A DNA stretch of 64,000 nucleotides from JAIBJN01 sp963811635 (GTDB lineage: Bacteria > Actinomycetota > Thermoleophilia > Gaiellales > Gaiellaceae). The notes beneath the pieces were generated by a model. That model made no database searches, was not told the origin of the DNA, and worked only from the letters and a program-made list of their open reading frames with translations. Positions 22,597-29,968 of the stretch are shown piece by piece; position 1 is the stretch's first letter; every line of letters starts with the position of its first letter. Both the position numbers and the translations under genes were made by a program. The DNA lies in assembly GCA_963811635.1 (NCBI GenBank), contig CAWESB010000011.1, forward strand, positions 1-64,000. Direction: 5' to 3'.

Positions 22597-23283
22597 GTGG
22601 CGGCACCGAATGTGAGGAGCGCAGGCAACCGGACGGGAGCTCTTGCGGTCGCGTCGGCCCTGATCCTCTCCGTCGGAGGCTGCGGGAACGAGCAAGCTCC
22701 TGGAAGTCGCGGAGCCGAGGTGATCATCGAGCCCGAGGCTCAGGAAGTCGCAGAATCCATCACGCTGGAGCAGACAGATCTTCCTGCCGGTTGGGAGCCC
22801 GGCAAGCCGGTCGGGCTCATCTGGACGTGCGACGCAGGAGACTATTCCGAGCTGACGATGACCGGAACGGCCACGGGTGAGGAACTCGAGCACCTCGCGG
22901 TTGGCAGAGCGACTTCGCGCGCGCAGGTCTACGCGACCGAGCAGATGGCAGCTGAGGCGCTCGACATCCTTGCCGATCAGCTCGAGCGCGAGGAAATCGG
23001 GAATTGCATGCTCGACGTCTTAGTCCAGGATCCTGAAGGGCGCCGGTTCCAGGCCCAGATTCGCGAGATCGAGATCAGCGCGCCGGCCGGAGTCGACGAA
23101 GCGAGAGCCTGGCAGGCAGAAATCACCTCTGACGACGACGAGATCCGTCAGTACGAGGAGATGGTCGCTCTGCGCGCCGGGGAAAGGATCGCCTTCGTCA
23201 TCACGTCGAGGGTCCCAACGCCACTGAGTCCGGCGGTCCGGGATGTCCTCGTTGCACCGGTCGGCGAGTCCCTGACCGACTAG
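22597..23283 (+). CDS. Secreted lipoprotein (hypothetical)
   Basis: 228 residues from GTG. A signal peptide ends in a lipobox Leu-Ser-Val-Gly-Gly-Cys (Cys29), then a low-complexity Gly/Ser spacer and a soluble domain with two further Cys (Ile-Trp-Thr-Cys and Asn-Cys-Met) that may pair. No catalytic motif is seen. The codon use is visibly less GC-rich than the neighbours (many A/T third positions), which hints at recent acquisition or weak expression. It stands between the GNAT gene and dinB with no obvious operon partner. Predicted to be anchored on the outer face of the membrane. Confidence 0.65.
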   Translation: MAAPNVRSAGNRTGALAVASALILSVGGCGNEQAPGSRGAEVIIEPEAQEVAESITLEQTDLPAGWEPGKPVGLIWTCDAGDYSELTMTGTATGEELEHLAVGRATSRAQVYATEQMAAEALDILADQLEREEIGNCMLDVLVQDPEGRRFQAQIREIEISAPAGVDEARAWQAEITSDDDEIRQYEEMVALRAGERIAFVITSRVPTPLSPAVRDVLVAPVGESLTD

Positions 23284-23321
23284 GCGAAGCCGATCGGTCT
23301 TGAATCCGGTCGACGATTGGG

Positions 23322-23335
23322 CGAACATATGTTCG
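23322..23335. promoter_or_regulatory. LexA/SOS box overlapping the dinB start
   Basis: CGAACATATGTTCG is a perfect CGAAC-N4-GTTCG palindrome, the actinobacterial/Gram-positive LexA box core. The dinB ATG (23329-23331) is the centre of the box, so LexA binding would block the start itself. Consistent with SOS control of dinB. Confidence 0.8.
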
Positions 23336-24525
23336 TGCAGGCCGCGGCGACGATCCTCCACGCCGACCTGGACGCGTTCTTTGCGTCCGTCGAGCAGCGG
23401 GACGACCCTCGCCTGCGCGGGCGGCCGGTGATCGTCGGCGGCGGGGTCGTGCTCGCCGCGAGCTACGAGGCGAAAGCGCGGGGCGTCGAGACTGCGATGA
23501 GTCATCGGCGCGCGCTCCGACTCTGCCCCGAAGCGATCGTCGTGCCGCCGCGCTTCGAGGCGTACACCGAGGCCAGCAAGGCGGTCTTCGCCGTGTTCGA
23601 CGACACGACGCCGCTTGTCGAGGGGCTCTCGATCGACGAGGCCTTCCTCGACACCCGCGGGATGGAGCGGCTCTCGGGGACGCCGGCCGAGATGGCGGCG
23701 AAGCTCAAGCGCGACGTCCGCGAGCGCGCCGGCCTGCCCATCACCGTCGGGGTGGCGAGGACGAAGTTCCTCGCGAAGGTGGCGAGCGGGGTGGCGAAGC
23801 CCGACGGCCTGCTCGTCGTGCCGCCGGACGGCGAGCTCGACTTCCTCCACCCGCTGCCGGTGGAGCGCCTCTGGGGCGTCGGGCCCGTGACGGCCGGGCG
23901 CCTGCACCGGCTCGGGATCGCAAGCGTCGGCGAGGTGGCGGGGTTCCCGGAGAACGTGCTCATGTCCATCGTCGGTCGGGCGGCGGGGCGGCAGCTGCAC
24001 GCCCTCGCCCACAACCGTGACCCGCGGCCGGTACGGGCCCGTCGCCGCCGCGGCTCGATCGGCTCCCAGCGCGCGCTCGGACGCCGCAGGCGATCGCCGG
24101 AGGACCTGGACGCGATCCTCGTCGGGCTCGTCGACCGCGTCACCCGGCGCATGCGCACGGCAAGACGGGTAGGCCGCACGGTCGTCCTGCGCCTGCGCTT
24201 CGACGACTTCTCCCGGGCGACTCGCTCGCACACGATGCCCCGGGCGACCGCCGAGTCGCGCACGATCCTCGACGCCGCCAGGGAGCTGCTCGCCTCGGCC
24301 GGCCCCCTGATCGCCCGCGACGGGCTCACCCTCCTCGGTATCTCGGTCAGCAACCTCGACGACGAGCGCGCCGTCCAGCTGACACTTCCGCTCTTCCGCC
24401 CGGGCTGGACCGCACTCGACGCGGCGCTCGACGAGGTCCGCGACCGCTTTGGCACCGCCGCGATCATGCGGGCGGTGCTGCTCGGCCGGGACCAGGGCAT
24501 CTCGATGCCCCTGCTCCCGGACTGA
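23329..24525 (+). CDS. dinB: DNA polymerase IV (Y-family)
   Basis: 398-residue Y-family translesion polymerase. The metal site Asp residues are in His-Ala-Asp-Leu-Asp-Ala-Phe-Phe (residues about 11-18) and Ser-Ile-Asp-Glu-Ala-Phe-Leu-Asp (near 100). Little finger and finger domains are recognisable (helix-hairpin-helix Leu-Trp-Gly-Val-Gly-Pro-Val). The C-terminus lacks a clear beta-clamp QLxLF match but has Val-Gln-Leu-Thr-Leu-Pro-Leu-Phe, which fits it. Starts considered: TTG 23317, ATG 23329 and GTG 23335. ATG 23329 is chosen, although it lies inside the LexA box. Bypasses DNA lesions under SOS. Confidence 0.88.
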   Translation: MFVQAAATILHADLDAFFASVEQRDDPRLRGRPVIVGGGVVLAASYEAKARGVETAMSHRRALRLCPEAIVVPPRFEAYTEASKAVFAVFDDTTPLVEGLSIDEAFLDTRGMERLSGTPAEMAAKLKRDVRERAGLPITVGVARTKFLAKVASGVAKPDGLLVVPPDGELDFLHPLPVERLWGVGPVTAGRLHRLGIASVGEVAGFPENVLMSIVGRAAGRQLHALAHNRDPRPVRARRRRGSIGSQRALGRRRRSPEDLDAILVGLVDRVTRRMRTARRVGRTVVLRLRFDDFSRATRSHTMPRATAESRTILDAARELLASAGPLIARDGLTLLGISVSNLDDERAVQLTLPLFRPGWTALDAALDEVRDRFGTAAIMRAVLLGRDQGISMPLLPD

Positions 24526-24527
24526 GG

Positions 24528-24686
24528 CTAGTCGTCCGGATCGGCGTCGGGCGACAGGGACTCGCGGACGCCCTCACGCCACCAGTCGCTGCGCGGCTCG
24601 CGCCGCTCGGCAAGCAGGCGGGCGAGCGCCCGGTCGAGCGCCTCGCGCTCCTCGGGCGTCGGCTCGGGCTTCCAGTCAAGCTCCAC
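24528..24686 (-). CDS. Small acidic protein, possible acyl-CoA carboxylase epsilon subunit
   Basis: 52 residues from GTG. Sequence layout: Glu-Pro-Thr-Pro-Glu-Glu-Arg-Glu-Ala-Leu, a helix, then Ser-Asp-Trp-Trp-Arg-Glu-Gly-Val-Arg-Glu-Ser-Leu. That resembles the PTxEExAAL...SxWxxxxR pattern of the small epsilon subunits of actinobacterial acyl-CoA carboxylases, and two other carboxylase subunits are encoded in this window. The match is weak and by eye only. It is convergent with dinB (2-bp gap). TAGTCT lies 7 nt before the GTG, supporting its own transcript. Confidence 0.5.
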   Translation of the reverse strand: MELDWKPEPTPEEREALDRALARLLAERREPRSDWWREGVRESLSPDADPDD

Positions 24687-24732
24687 TCCGGGGAGACTAA
24701 AGGCTCCGACGACCGGCTCCGATAAGGCCGGG

Positions 24733-25740
24733 ATGAAGCGAGCCGCCGTCCTCGGGTTCCTTGCTGCGCTCTCGCTCGGCGCCGCCGCGCCCGCGGGAGC
24801 CGCGTCCTGGGCCCAGCCCGAGATCCGAGTCGTCGTCAACCAGCACGTGATGGGCCCGTCGGTCGCCGCCTTCCGGCCCGAGGCCCCGCTGACCCGCGGC
24901 GCGCTCGCCCGGGCGATGAGCACGCTCACCGGCACGCCGCGCACGGCCGCCGAGCCGAGCCGCGTCGTCCACATGTGGGAGCTCGAGCGCGCGCTCGTCC
25001 GCGCGGCCGGCCTGCTCCAAGCCGCCGAGCACCTGCAGGACGAAGCGGTCGCTGCAGGCCTCTCCCCGCCGGCGCGCTTCGGCACCGAGATCGTCGCCAG
25101 GCTGCTGAGCCTGCGCTACAACCACCCGGCCGCGGCGGACGCCCGCGAGCTGCGCCCGGCCGACCAGGCCACCCGCGCCGAGGCGGCCTACTCCTTCGCG
25201 AAGCTCCTGCACCTCAGCGACTGGAGCGCCCCATACGCCAAGTCGCGGGCCGAGGACTTCGACCTGCCCGAGCTCACCGTCTGGCAGCGGCGCATCCTCG
25301 TGCGAGCCGTCTCCTTCGTCGGCTTCCCCTACGTGTGGGGCGGCACCTCGGAGCGTCGGCAGACGCTGTTCGGCGTCACCTCGCGCGGCGGTTTTGACTG
25401 CTCCGGCTTCGCGTGGCGCGTCTACCGGCTGGAGAGCTATGCCGGCGCGCCACAGCTGAAGAACACGCTCCGCGCACGCACGGCCTCGGCGATGGCCGGC
25501 GAGGTCCCCACGACCGCGCGCGTCAAGCGCCCCGGGCTCCGGCCGGGCGACGTCATCTTCTTCGCCGAGCGCGGCACCCGGGCCCGGGCGGCCGAGGTGA
25601 CGCACATGGGCATTTACGTCGGGGGCGGCTGGTTCGTGCACTCCTCGAGCCAGGGCACGACGCTGCAGACGCTCACCGGGTGGTACTCGGAGCGTTTCGC
25701 CTGGGCGCGCCGGCCGCTCCGCGAAGCCGGCCTCATTTAA
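24733..25740 (+). CDS. NlpC/P60 peptidoglycan hydrolase
   Basis: 335 residues: signal peptide (1-23, ending Ala-Gly-Ala-Ala-Ser), an S-layer-homology-like helical region (about 30-180) and a C-terminal NlpC/P60 domain (about 195-335). The catalytic Cys is in Phe-Asp-Cys-Ser-Gly-Phe, His in Thr-His-Met-Gly-Ile-Tyr-Val-Gly, with a third polar residue in Val-His-Ser-Ser-Ser-Gln. Also Pro-Tyr-Val-Trp-Gly-Gly. Such enzymes cut gamma-D-Glu to diamino acid bonds in stem peptides outside the membrane. The N-terminal region may tether the protein to the wall. Gene stands alone before the GGDEF cassettes. Confidence 0.88.
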   Translation: MKRAAVLGFLAALSLGAAAPAGAASWAQPEIRVVVNQHVMGPSVAAFRPEAPLTRGALARAMSTLTGTPRTAAEPSRVVHMWELERALVRAAGLLQAAEHLQDEAVAAGLSPPARFGTEIVARLLSLRYNHPAAADARELRPADQATRAEAAYSFAKLLHLSDWSAPYAKSRAEDFDLPELTVWQRRILVRAVSFVGFPYVWGGTSERRQTLFGVTSRGGFDCSGFAWRVYRLESYAGAPQLKNTLRARTASAMAGEVPTTARVKRPGLRPGDVIFFAERGTRARAAEVTHMGIYVGGGWFVHSSSQGTTLQTLTGWYSERFAWARRPLREAGLI

Positions 25741-25772
25741 CCCTTTCTGGGGATGAGCAGGGGTTTTACTGA

Positions 25773-25835
25773 ATCCCTCGTACGGGGGATGTGAGTTGGC
25801 CCGCGTGTCCAGATACTTCGGGACGTCAGGCGTCC
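25773..25835 (+). other. 5' leader with two hairpins before cassette 1
   Basis: Stem 1 (25773-25790) is ATCCCTC against GGGGGAT with a GTAC core; stem 2 is GGACG (25821-25825), loop TCAGG, CGTCC (25831-25835). These lie in the 116-bp space between nlpC and the small peptide gene. Stem 2's loop recurs in the leader of cassette 2. A riboswitch is possible but no known class was recognised; no c-di-GMP-I core sequence was seen. Confidence 0.35.
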
Positions 25836-25856
25836 GATATCAACGGGAGAGATCAG

Positions 25857-25949
25857 ATGCTGCACTGGAAGTCGAAGTTGGCGTACCTGCTCGTCGCTGC
25901 CACCGTCCTTGCCGCGTTCCTTGGCGAGGCCGAGGGCTGGCACTGGTAA
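25857..25949 (+). CDS. 30-residue membrane peptide, cassette 1
   Basis: ATG with GGGAGAG 6-10 nt upstream. The peptide begins Met-Leu-His-Trp-Lys-Ser-Lys-Leu-Ala-Tyr, has one hydrophobic span (about residues 10-23) and ends Gly-Trp-His-Trp at its stop. It lies 9 bp upstream of the GGDEF-HD-GYP gene. A similar peptide stands before the second GGDEF-HD-GYP gene: both share a Trp-Lys pair at positions 4-5, one membrane helix and a C-terminal Trp motif. Too short for standard gene callers. Likely a regulatory or assembly peptide for the adjacent membrane enzyme, or a leader for coupled translation. Confidence 0.65.
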   Translation: MLHWKSKLAYLLVAATVLAAFLGEAEGWHW

Positions 25950-25958
25950 GTCAGACAC

Positions 25959-27818
25959 GTGAAGTTCCGTCCGGTTCGCTCCGAGAGCGCATCGGGTGAT
26001 GCGGTGAGGCCGGGGGTTTCCAGAGAGACCGCCCGGCTTCTTCCGCTTCTGGCCCCTGTAGCGCTCTCCGCCGGTGCGGCCCTTGTGGCCGCCGCTTTCA
26101 CGTTCGGCGCCTCGGCTCCGACGGTCGGCGTCATGGGCGGCGTGCTCGCACTGGCCGTCGCGGCCACCTTCGTCGAGGCCTACCCGGTCCCGATCGAGGG
26201 CATCGCCTCCGGCGGCGTCTCGCTGACCGCGGTCTTCGTCGTCGGCGCCGCCGTCATCTACGGCTGGGCGCCCGCGGTCATGATCGGCTTCGTCGCGCGG
26301 GCGACCATCGAGCTCGTGCAGCGTCGCCCCGCGATCCGGCTCGTCTACAACAGCTCGGTCTACGCCCTCGGCGGCGGCGCGGCCGGCGCGGCGGCCGCAG
26401 TCGTCGGCACCCACAACGGCGTCGGCGGGCTCTTCGTCGAAGTCCTGCTGGGAGCGAGCGCGTTCTACACGGTCAACATCCTGCTCACCGCCGGCATCAT
26501 CGCCCGCTGGTCGCGGGAGCCGTTCATGCCGCTTCTCCGCCACTCGGTCTACTGGACGATCGTGCCCTTCTCGATCATGGCCTCGGTCAGCCTCATGCTG
26601 GCCGTCCTCTGGGAGCGATCGCCCTTCCTCGCCACGGCCCTCGTCGGCCCGCTCGTCGCCATCGCGCTGTACCAGCGCTCGGTGCACAGCGCGCTGAAGG
26701 CGATGCGCTTGGCCAAGACGGATCCGCTCACCGGGCTCGGCAACCACCGCCACTTCCACGAGCGGCTGCAGAACGACCTGGAGAAGGCCCAGAGCGAAGG
26801 CTTCGCGCTGACGCTCTGCCTGCTCGACATCGACAACTTCAAGCAGATCAACGACCGGTACGGGCACCCGATCGGAGACAAGGTCTTGGCGCAGGTGGCG
26901 GCCCGCCTGCGTCAAGGTGGTGAGGCCTTCCGCCTCGGCGGCGACGAGTTCGCCCTCCTCCTCGCGCGCAGGGACGAGCACGAGGGCCTCTCGATCGCGC
27001 GCTCGATCATCGAGCGCATGAACGAGACGGAAGTCGACCTCGGCGAGGTCATCAGCATGTCTGCGGGCGTCGCCACCTACCCGCAGCACGGCGTCGAGCG
27101 CAGCGAGCTCGTGCGCGTCGCCGACACCGCGCTCTACGCAGCCAAGGAGCAGGGCAAGAACACCGTCCGCGTCTACCGCCCGGACGTGATCGAGATCGCG
27201 GAGCTCCGACGGCTCGCCGAGGGCCCCGACCGCGCCGCCCGCCTGCGCGCGGCCGCCAGCCTCGCGCATGCCGTCGACGCCCGCGACGCCTACACGGGCA
27301 GCCACTCGTACATGGTCGGCGAGCTCGCCGCGCGCGTCGCCAAGCGCCTCGGCCTCGACCCGGAGTACATCGAGCTGACGCGGCTCGCCGGCAGTCTCCA
27401 CGACCTCGGCAAACTCGCCATCCCGGAGGAGATCCTCCGCAAGCCCGGCCCGCTGAACGAGGCAGAGCGCCTCGTGCTGGAGCGGCACCCGCAGATCGGC
27501 TACCGGATGCTCGACTCCCTGGGCGTCGAGCCGGTGGCGACGTGGGTGCTCCACCACCACGAGCGCTGGGACGGCCACGGCTATCCGGAGCAGAAGGCCG
27601 GCGGGGAGATCCCGCTCGGCGCGCGCATCCTCTTCGTCGCGGACGCCTACGACGCGATGACAACCGACCGCGTCTACCGCGGCCGGCTCTCCCACGACCG
27701 CGCGATCGCCGAGCTGGAGCGCTGCGCCGGCACCCAGTTCGACCCGGATGTCGTGGCCGCGTTCAAGGACGAGTTCGACCAGCCGCGCCTCGAGCTGGTC
27801 GTGTCCGACAGCGCCTAG
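25959..27818 (+). CDS. Membrane GGDEF-HD-GYP protein 1
   Basis: 619 residues: a hydrophobic N-terminal domain of about 6 helices (residues 25-240), GGDEF domain (about 250-410) and HD-GYP domain (about 430-600). GGDEF is intact in Leu-Gly-Gly-Asp-Glu-Phe-Ala near residue 326; the upstream inhibitory RxxD site is not evident. HD-GYP shows Leu-His-Asp-Leu-Gly-Lys-Leu-Ala-Ile-Pro near 480 and His-His-His-Glu-Arg-Trp-Asp-Gly-His-Gly-Tyr-Pro near 540. Thus it may make and break c-di-GMP, with the membrane domain sensing. Starts with GTG 9 bp after the small peptide gene. Homologous to the next GGDEF-HD-GYP gene throughout. Confidence 0.88.
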   Translation: MKFRPVRSESASGDAVRPGVSRETARLLPLLAPVALSAGAALVAAAFTFGASAPTVGVMGGVLALAVAATFVEAYPVPIEGIASGGVSLTAVFVVGAAVIYGWAPAVMIGFVARATIELVQRRPAIRLVYNSSVYALGGGAAGAAAAVVGTHNGVGGLFVEVLLGASAFYTVNILLTAGIIARWSREPFMPLLRHSVYWTIVPFSIMASVSLMLAVLWERSPFLATALVGPLVAIALYQRSVHSALKAMRLAKTDPLTGLGNHRHFHERLQNDLEKAQSEGFALTLCLLDIDNFKQINDRYGHPIGDKVLAQVAARLRQGGEAFRLGGDEFALLLARRDEHEGLSIARSIIERMNETEVDLGEVISMSAGVATYPQHGVERSELVRVADTALYAAKEQGKNTVRVYRPDVIEIAELRRLAEGPDRAARLRAAASLAHAVDARDAYTGSHSYMVGELAARVAKRLGLDPEYIELTRLAGSLHDLGKLAIPEEILRKPGPLNEAERLVLERHPQIGYRMLDSLGVEPVATWVLHHHERWDGHGYPEQKAGGEIPLGARILFVADAYDAMTTDRVYRGRLSHDRAIAELERCAGTQFDPDVVAAFKDEFDQPRLELVVSDSA

Positions 27819-27850
27819 CGCCCTTCGCGGCGCACTCATACCGGCTCAAT

Positions 27851-27912
27851 ACCGCTTGATCCCTCGGTCGAGGCTGTTGAGCAGCCTGCGGTGAACCGTT
27901 GCTTCAGGCAAC
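27851..27912 (+). other. Structured leader before cassette 2 (candidate RNA element)
   Basis: Outer stem ACCGC (27851-27855) with GCGGT (27888-27892) encloses an inner hairpin, either AGGCTG (27871-27876), loop TTGAG, CAGCCT (27882-27887) or CCTC (27862-27865), loop GGTC, GAGG (27870-27873). A further hairpin GTTGC (27898-27902), loop TTCAG, GCAAC follows. It lies in the 149-bp space before the second peptide gene. A regulatory RNA is possible; it does not match c-di-GMP-I as far as can be seen. Confidence 0.3.
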
Positions 27913-27967
27913 AACGGCCGCGCGCGTTCCTGTGGCCACGTCTCCCAGCGGAAGGAGGTGAGCGCGC

Positions 27968-28066
27968 GTGATTCGATGGAAGCACCACTACGTTCGGGCA
28001 ATGCTCGTCGTCGGCGCCATCACGGCGTACGCCGTTGCAGCCGGCGCCGGGTTCCGCTGGTACTAA
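27968..28066 (+). CDS. 32-residue membrane peptide, cassette 2
   Basis: GTG behind GGAAGGAGGTGAG, a strong ribosome site. The peptide begins Val-Ile-Arg-Trp-Lys-His-His-Tyr, has a hydrophobic span (residues about 11-27, Ala-Met-Leu-Val-Val-Gly-Ala-Ile) and ends Phe-Arg-Trp-Tyr at the stop. It is the counterpart of the peptide of cassette 1: same length, same Trp-Lys at positions 4-5, same aromatic end. It is 46 bp upstream of the second GGDEF-HD-GYP gene. Function unknown; co-duplication with the enzyme suggests a functional pair. Confidence 0.65.
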   Translation: MIRWKHHYVRAMLVVGAITAYAVAAGAGFRWY

Positions 28067-28112
28067 GCCAGCGGCCCACTTCCAACGACCCCACCACGCT
28101 CCGACCCAGCAC

Positions 28113-29942
28113 ATGAACACCCACGGATACCCGCCTCGGCTCTACTGGTACATCGCCGCCGTTCTCGGCGTCGCTCTGCCGGTGGCTGCCGGGGCGGCGG
28201 TGGGGGTCGCGCTGGATCCCCCCGACGTCACGACCGGCGTCGGGGTGGTCCTCTTCTTCGGGCTCGCGCTCCTCGCGGACATGAAGCCCGTCCCACTCGA
28301 CGTCGAGAACGAGCGCGTCGTCTCGCTCGCGTTCGTCTTCGTCGTCTCCAGCCAGATCCTCTTCGGCTGGGAGTACGCCGTCCTCACGGCCGTGAGCGGC
28401 GTGCTCATCTCGCAGATGGTCGAGCGCAGGCCGTTCGCGCGCTCGCTCTTCAACGCCGCGGTCTACGGGCTGGCGGCGTTCTCCTCGGCGATCCCCGTCT
28501 TCCTCTTCGGCGAGTCCAGCACCCTCGAGCGGATCACCTTCTACGCCTTCACCGGCGGGGCGCTATACGTGATCGTCAACGTCGTGCTGGTCTGCGGCGC
28601 GTTGGCCATCCTGGCCGGCCGGCCGCTCCGCGAGCTCCTGCACGACAACCTGGGCCACTCCGGCCCCGCCTTCTTGATCATGGCCTTCCTGGCCGCCCTC
28701 GCGGCCTCCCTCTGGACGACCGACCCCTGGCTCCTCATGCTCCTCGCCGGGCCGCTCTTCACCCTGACCCTCTACCAGCGCTCCGCCCTCTCCACGAAGG
28801 TCGCGACGCGTGACGCGCTCACCGACAGCCTCACCGGCCTCGGTAACCACCGCTCCTACCAGGCCCGCCTGCGCGAGGCTCTCGAGCGGGCCGGGGAGTC
28901 CGGCGGCGAGGTGTCGCTCTGCCTCGTCGACGTCGACGAGTTCAAGAGCTGCAACGACCGTTACGGCCACCCGCTCGGCGACCAGATCCTCGTCGAGCTC
29001 GCCCGTCTCTTCGTCGAGGGCCGGGACGACGTGGCCGCGTTCCGCTTCGGCGGCGACGAGTTCGCGCTCCTGCTCGAGGAGAACGAGGAGGACGCCTACC
29101 GCTTTGTCGAGGACCTGCACGACCGCATCGCCCAGACCGAGTTCCCCCATCGCCAGCCCGTGACCATCACGGTCGGCATCGCCTCGTACCCGGGCTACGC
29201 CTCCTCGGCCGACGAGCTCCAGCAGGTCGCCGACGGCGCCCTCTACTGGGCGAAGCGGCACGGCAAGAACCGCTCGTGCGTCTACAGCCCTTCGGTCGTG
29301 CGGATCTACTCGCCCAACGAGCTCGCGGAGATCGCCGAGCGCCAGGCCCGCCTCCGCGCCGCCGAGAACCTCATCCGGATCGTCGACTCGAAGGACACGT
29401 ACACGAGCGAGCACTCACAGCAGGTGGCGAGACTCGTCGAGGCGGTTGCGCGCGAGCTCCAGCTCGACGACGAGACCGTCGAGCAGCTCAAGCTCGCGGC
29501 CCTCCTCCATGACCTCGGCAAGATCGCCATCCCCGACACGATCCTGAAGAAGCCCGGTTGCCTCGAGCCGGACGAGCGGCGGCTGGTGCGCGCCCACGTC
29601 CAGTTCGGACACTCGCTGCTCGAAGGGCTCGGTGTCGGCCCGGTCGACAGCTGGGTGCTGCACCATCACGAGCACTGGGATGGTTCCGGCTATCCCGACG
29701 GGCTCGCGGGCGAGGACATCCCCTTCGGCTCCCGGGTCATCCTCGTCGCCGACGCCTACGACGCGATGACGAGCGACCGGAGCTACCGGACGGCCAGCAC
29801 GGCCACCGAGGCGCTCGCCGAGATCAGGCGCCGCGCGGGCTCGCAGTTCGACCCCGACGTCGTCAGCGCCCTCGAACGCTGCATCGTGCGCGGGATCGAG
29901 GACGAGGGCCCGCACCTCCACGCCGTGGCGGACACGGCCTAG
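28113..29942 (+). CDS. Membrane GGDEF-HD-GYP protein 2
   Basis: 609 residues with the same plan as protein 1. Six or so N-terminal helices (about 8-215), GGDEF at about residue 312 (Phe-Gly-Gly-Asp-Glu-Phe-Ala) and HD-GYP (His-Asp-Leu-Gly-Lys-Ile-Ala-Ile-Pro near 465; His-His-His-Glu-His-Trp-Asp-Gly-Ser-Gly-Tyr-Pro near 525). Both active sites look complete, so it could turn over c-di-GMP in both directions; which activity wins cannot be read. The chosen start is ATG 28113; an earlier in-frame ATG at 28035 would overlap the small peptide gene. Followed directly by a hairpin and the DUF5317 gene. Confidence 0.88.
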   Translation: MNTHGYPPRLYWYIAAVLGVALPVAAGAAVGVALDPPDVTTGVGVVLFFGLALLADMKPVPLDVENERVVSLAFVFVVSSQILFGWEYAVLTAVSGVLISQMVERRPFARSLFNAAVYGLAAFSSAIPVFLFGESSTLERITFYAFTGGALYVIVNVVLVCGALAILAGRPLRELLHDNLGHSGPAFLIMAFLAALAASLWTTDPWLLMLLAGPLFTLTLYQRSALSTKVATRDALTDSLTGLGNHRSYQARLREALERAGESGGEVSLCLVDVDEFKSCNDRYGHPLGDQILVELARLFVEGRDDVAAFRFGGDEFALLLEENEEDAYRFVEDLHDRIAQTEFPHRQPVTITVGIASYPGYASSADELQQVADGALYWAKRHGKNRSCVYSPSVVRIYSPNELAEIAERQARLRAAENLIRIVDSKDTYTSEHSQQVARLVEAVARELQLDDETVEQLKLAALLHDLGKIAIPDTILKKPGCLEPDERRLVRAHVQFGHSLLEGLGVGPVDSWVLHHHEHWDGSGYPDGLAGEDIPFGSRVILVADAYDAMTSDRSYRTASTATEALAEIRRRAGSQFDPDVVSALERCIVRGIEDEGPHLHAVADTA

Positions 29943-29967
29943 ATGCCCGCCCGAGGAACGGGCATCT
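29941..29967 (+). other. Hairpin between GGDEF-HD-GYP 2 and the DUF5317 gene
   Basis: AGATGCCCG (29941-29949) pairs perfectly with CGGGCATCT (29959-29967); the 9-nt loop contains GAGGA, the only ribosome-site-like sequence before ATG 29969. It may set the translation level of the DUF5317 gene. No T-run follows, so termination is unlikely. Confidence 0.5.
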
Positions 29968-29968
29968 G

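Noticed and set aside
25773..27912. c-di-GMP-I riboswitch before the GGDEF-HD-GYP genes
   Set aside because: The characteristic core sequences were not found; only generic hairpins remain.
25857..28066. Small peptide genes dismissed as random short frames
   Set aside because: Both have ribosome sites, the same Trp-Lys start, one hydrophobic span and a Trp-rich end, and precede homologous enzymes, so chance was rejected.
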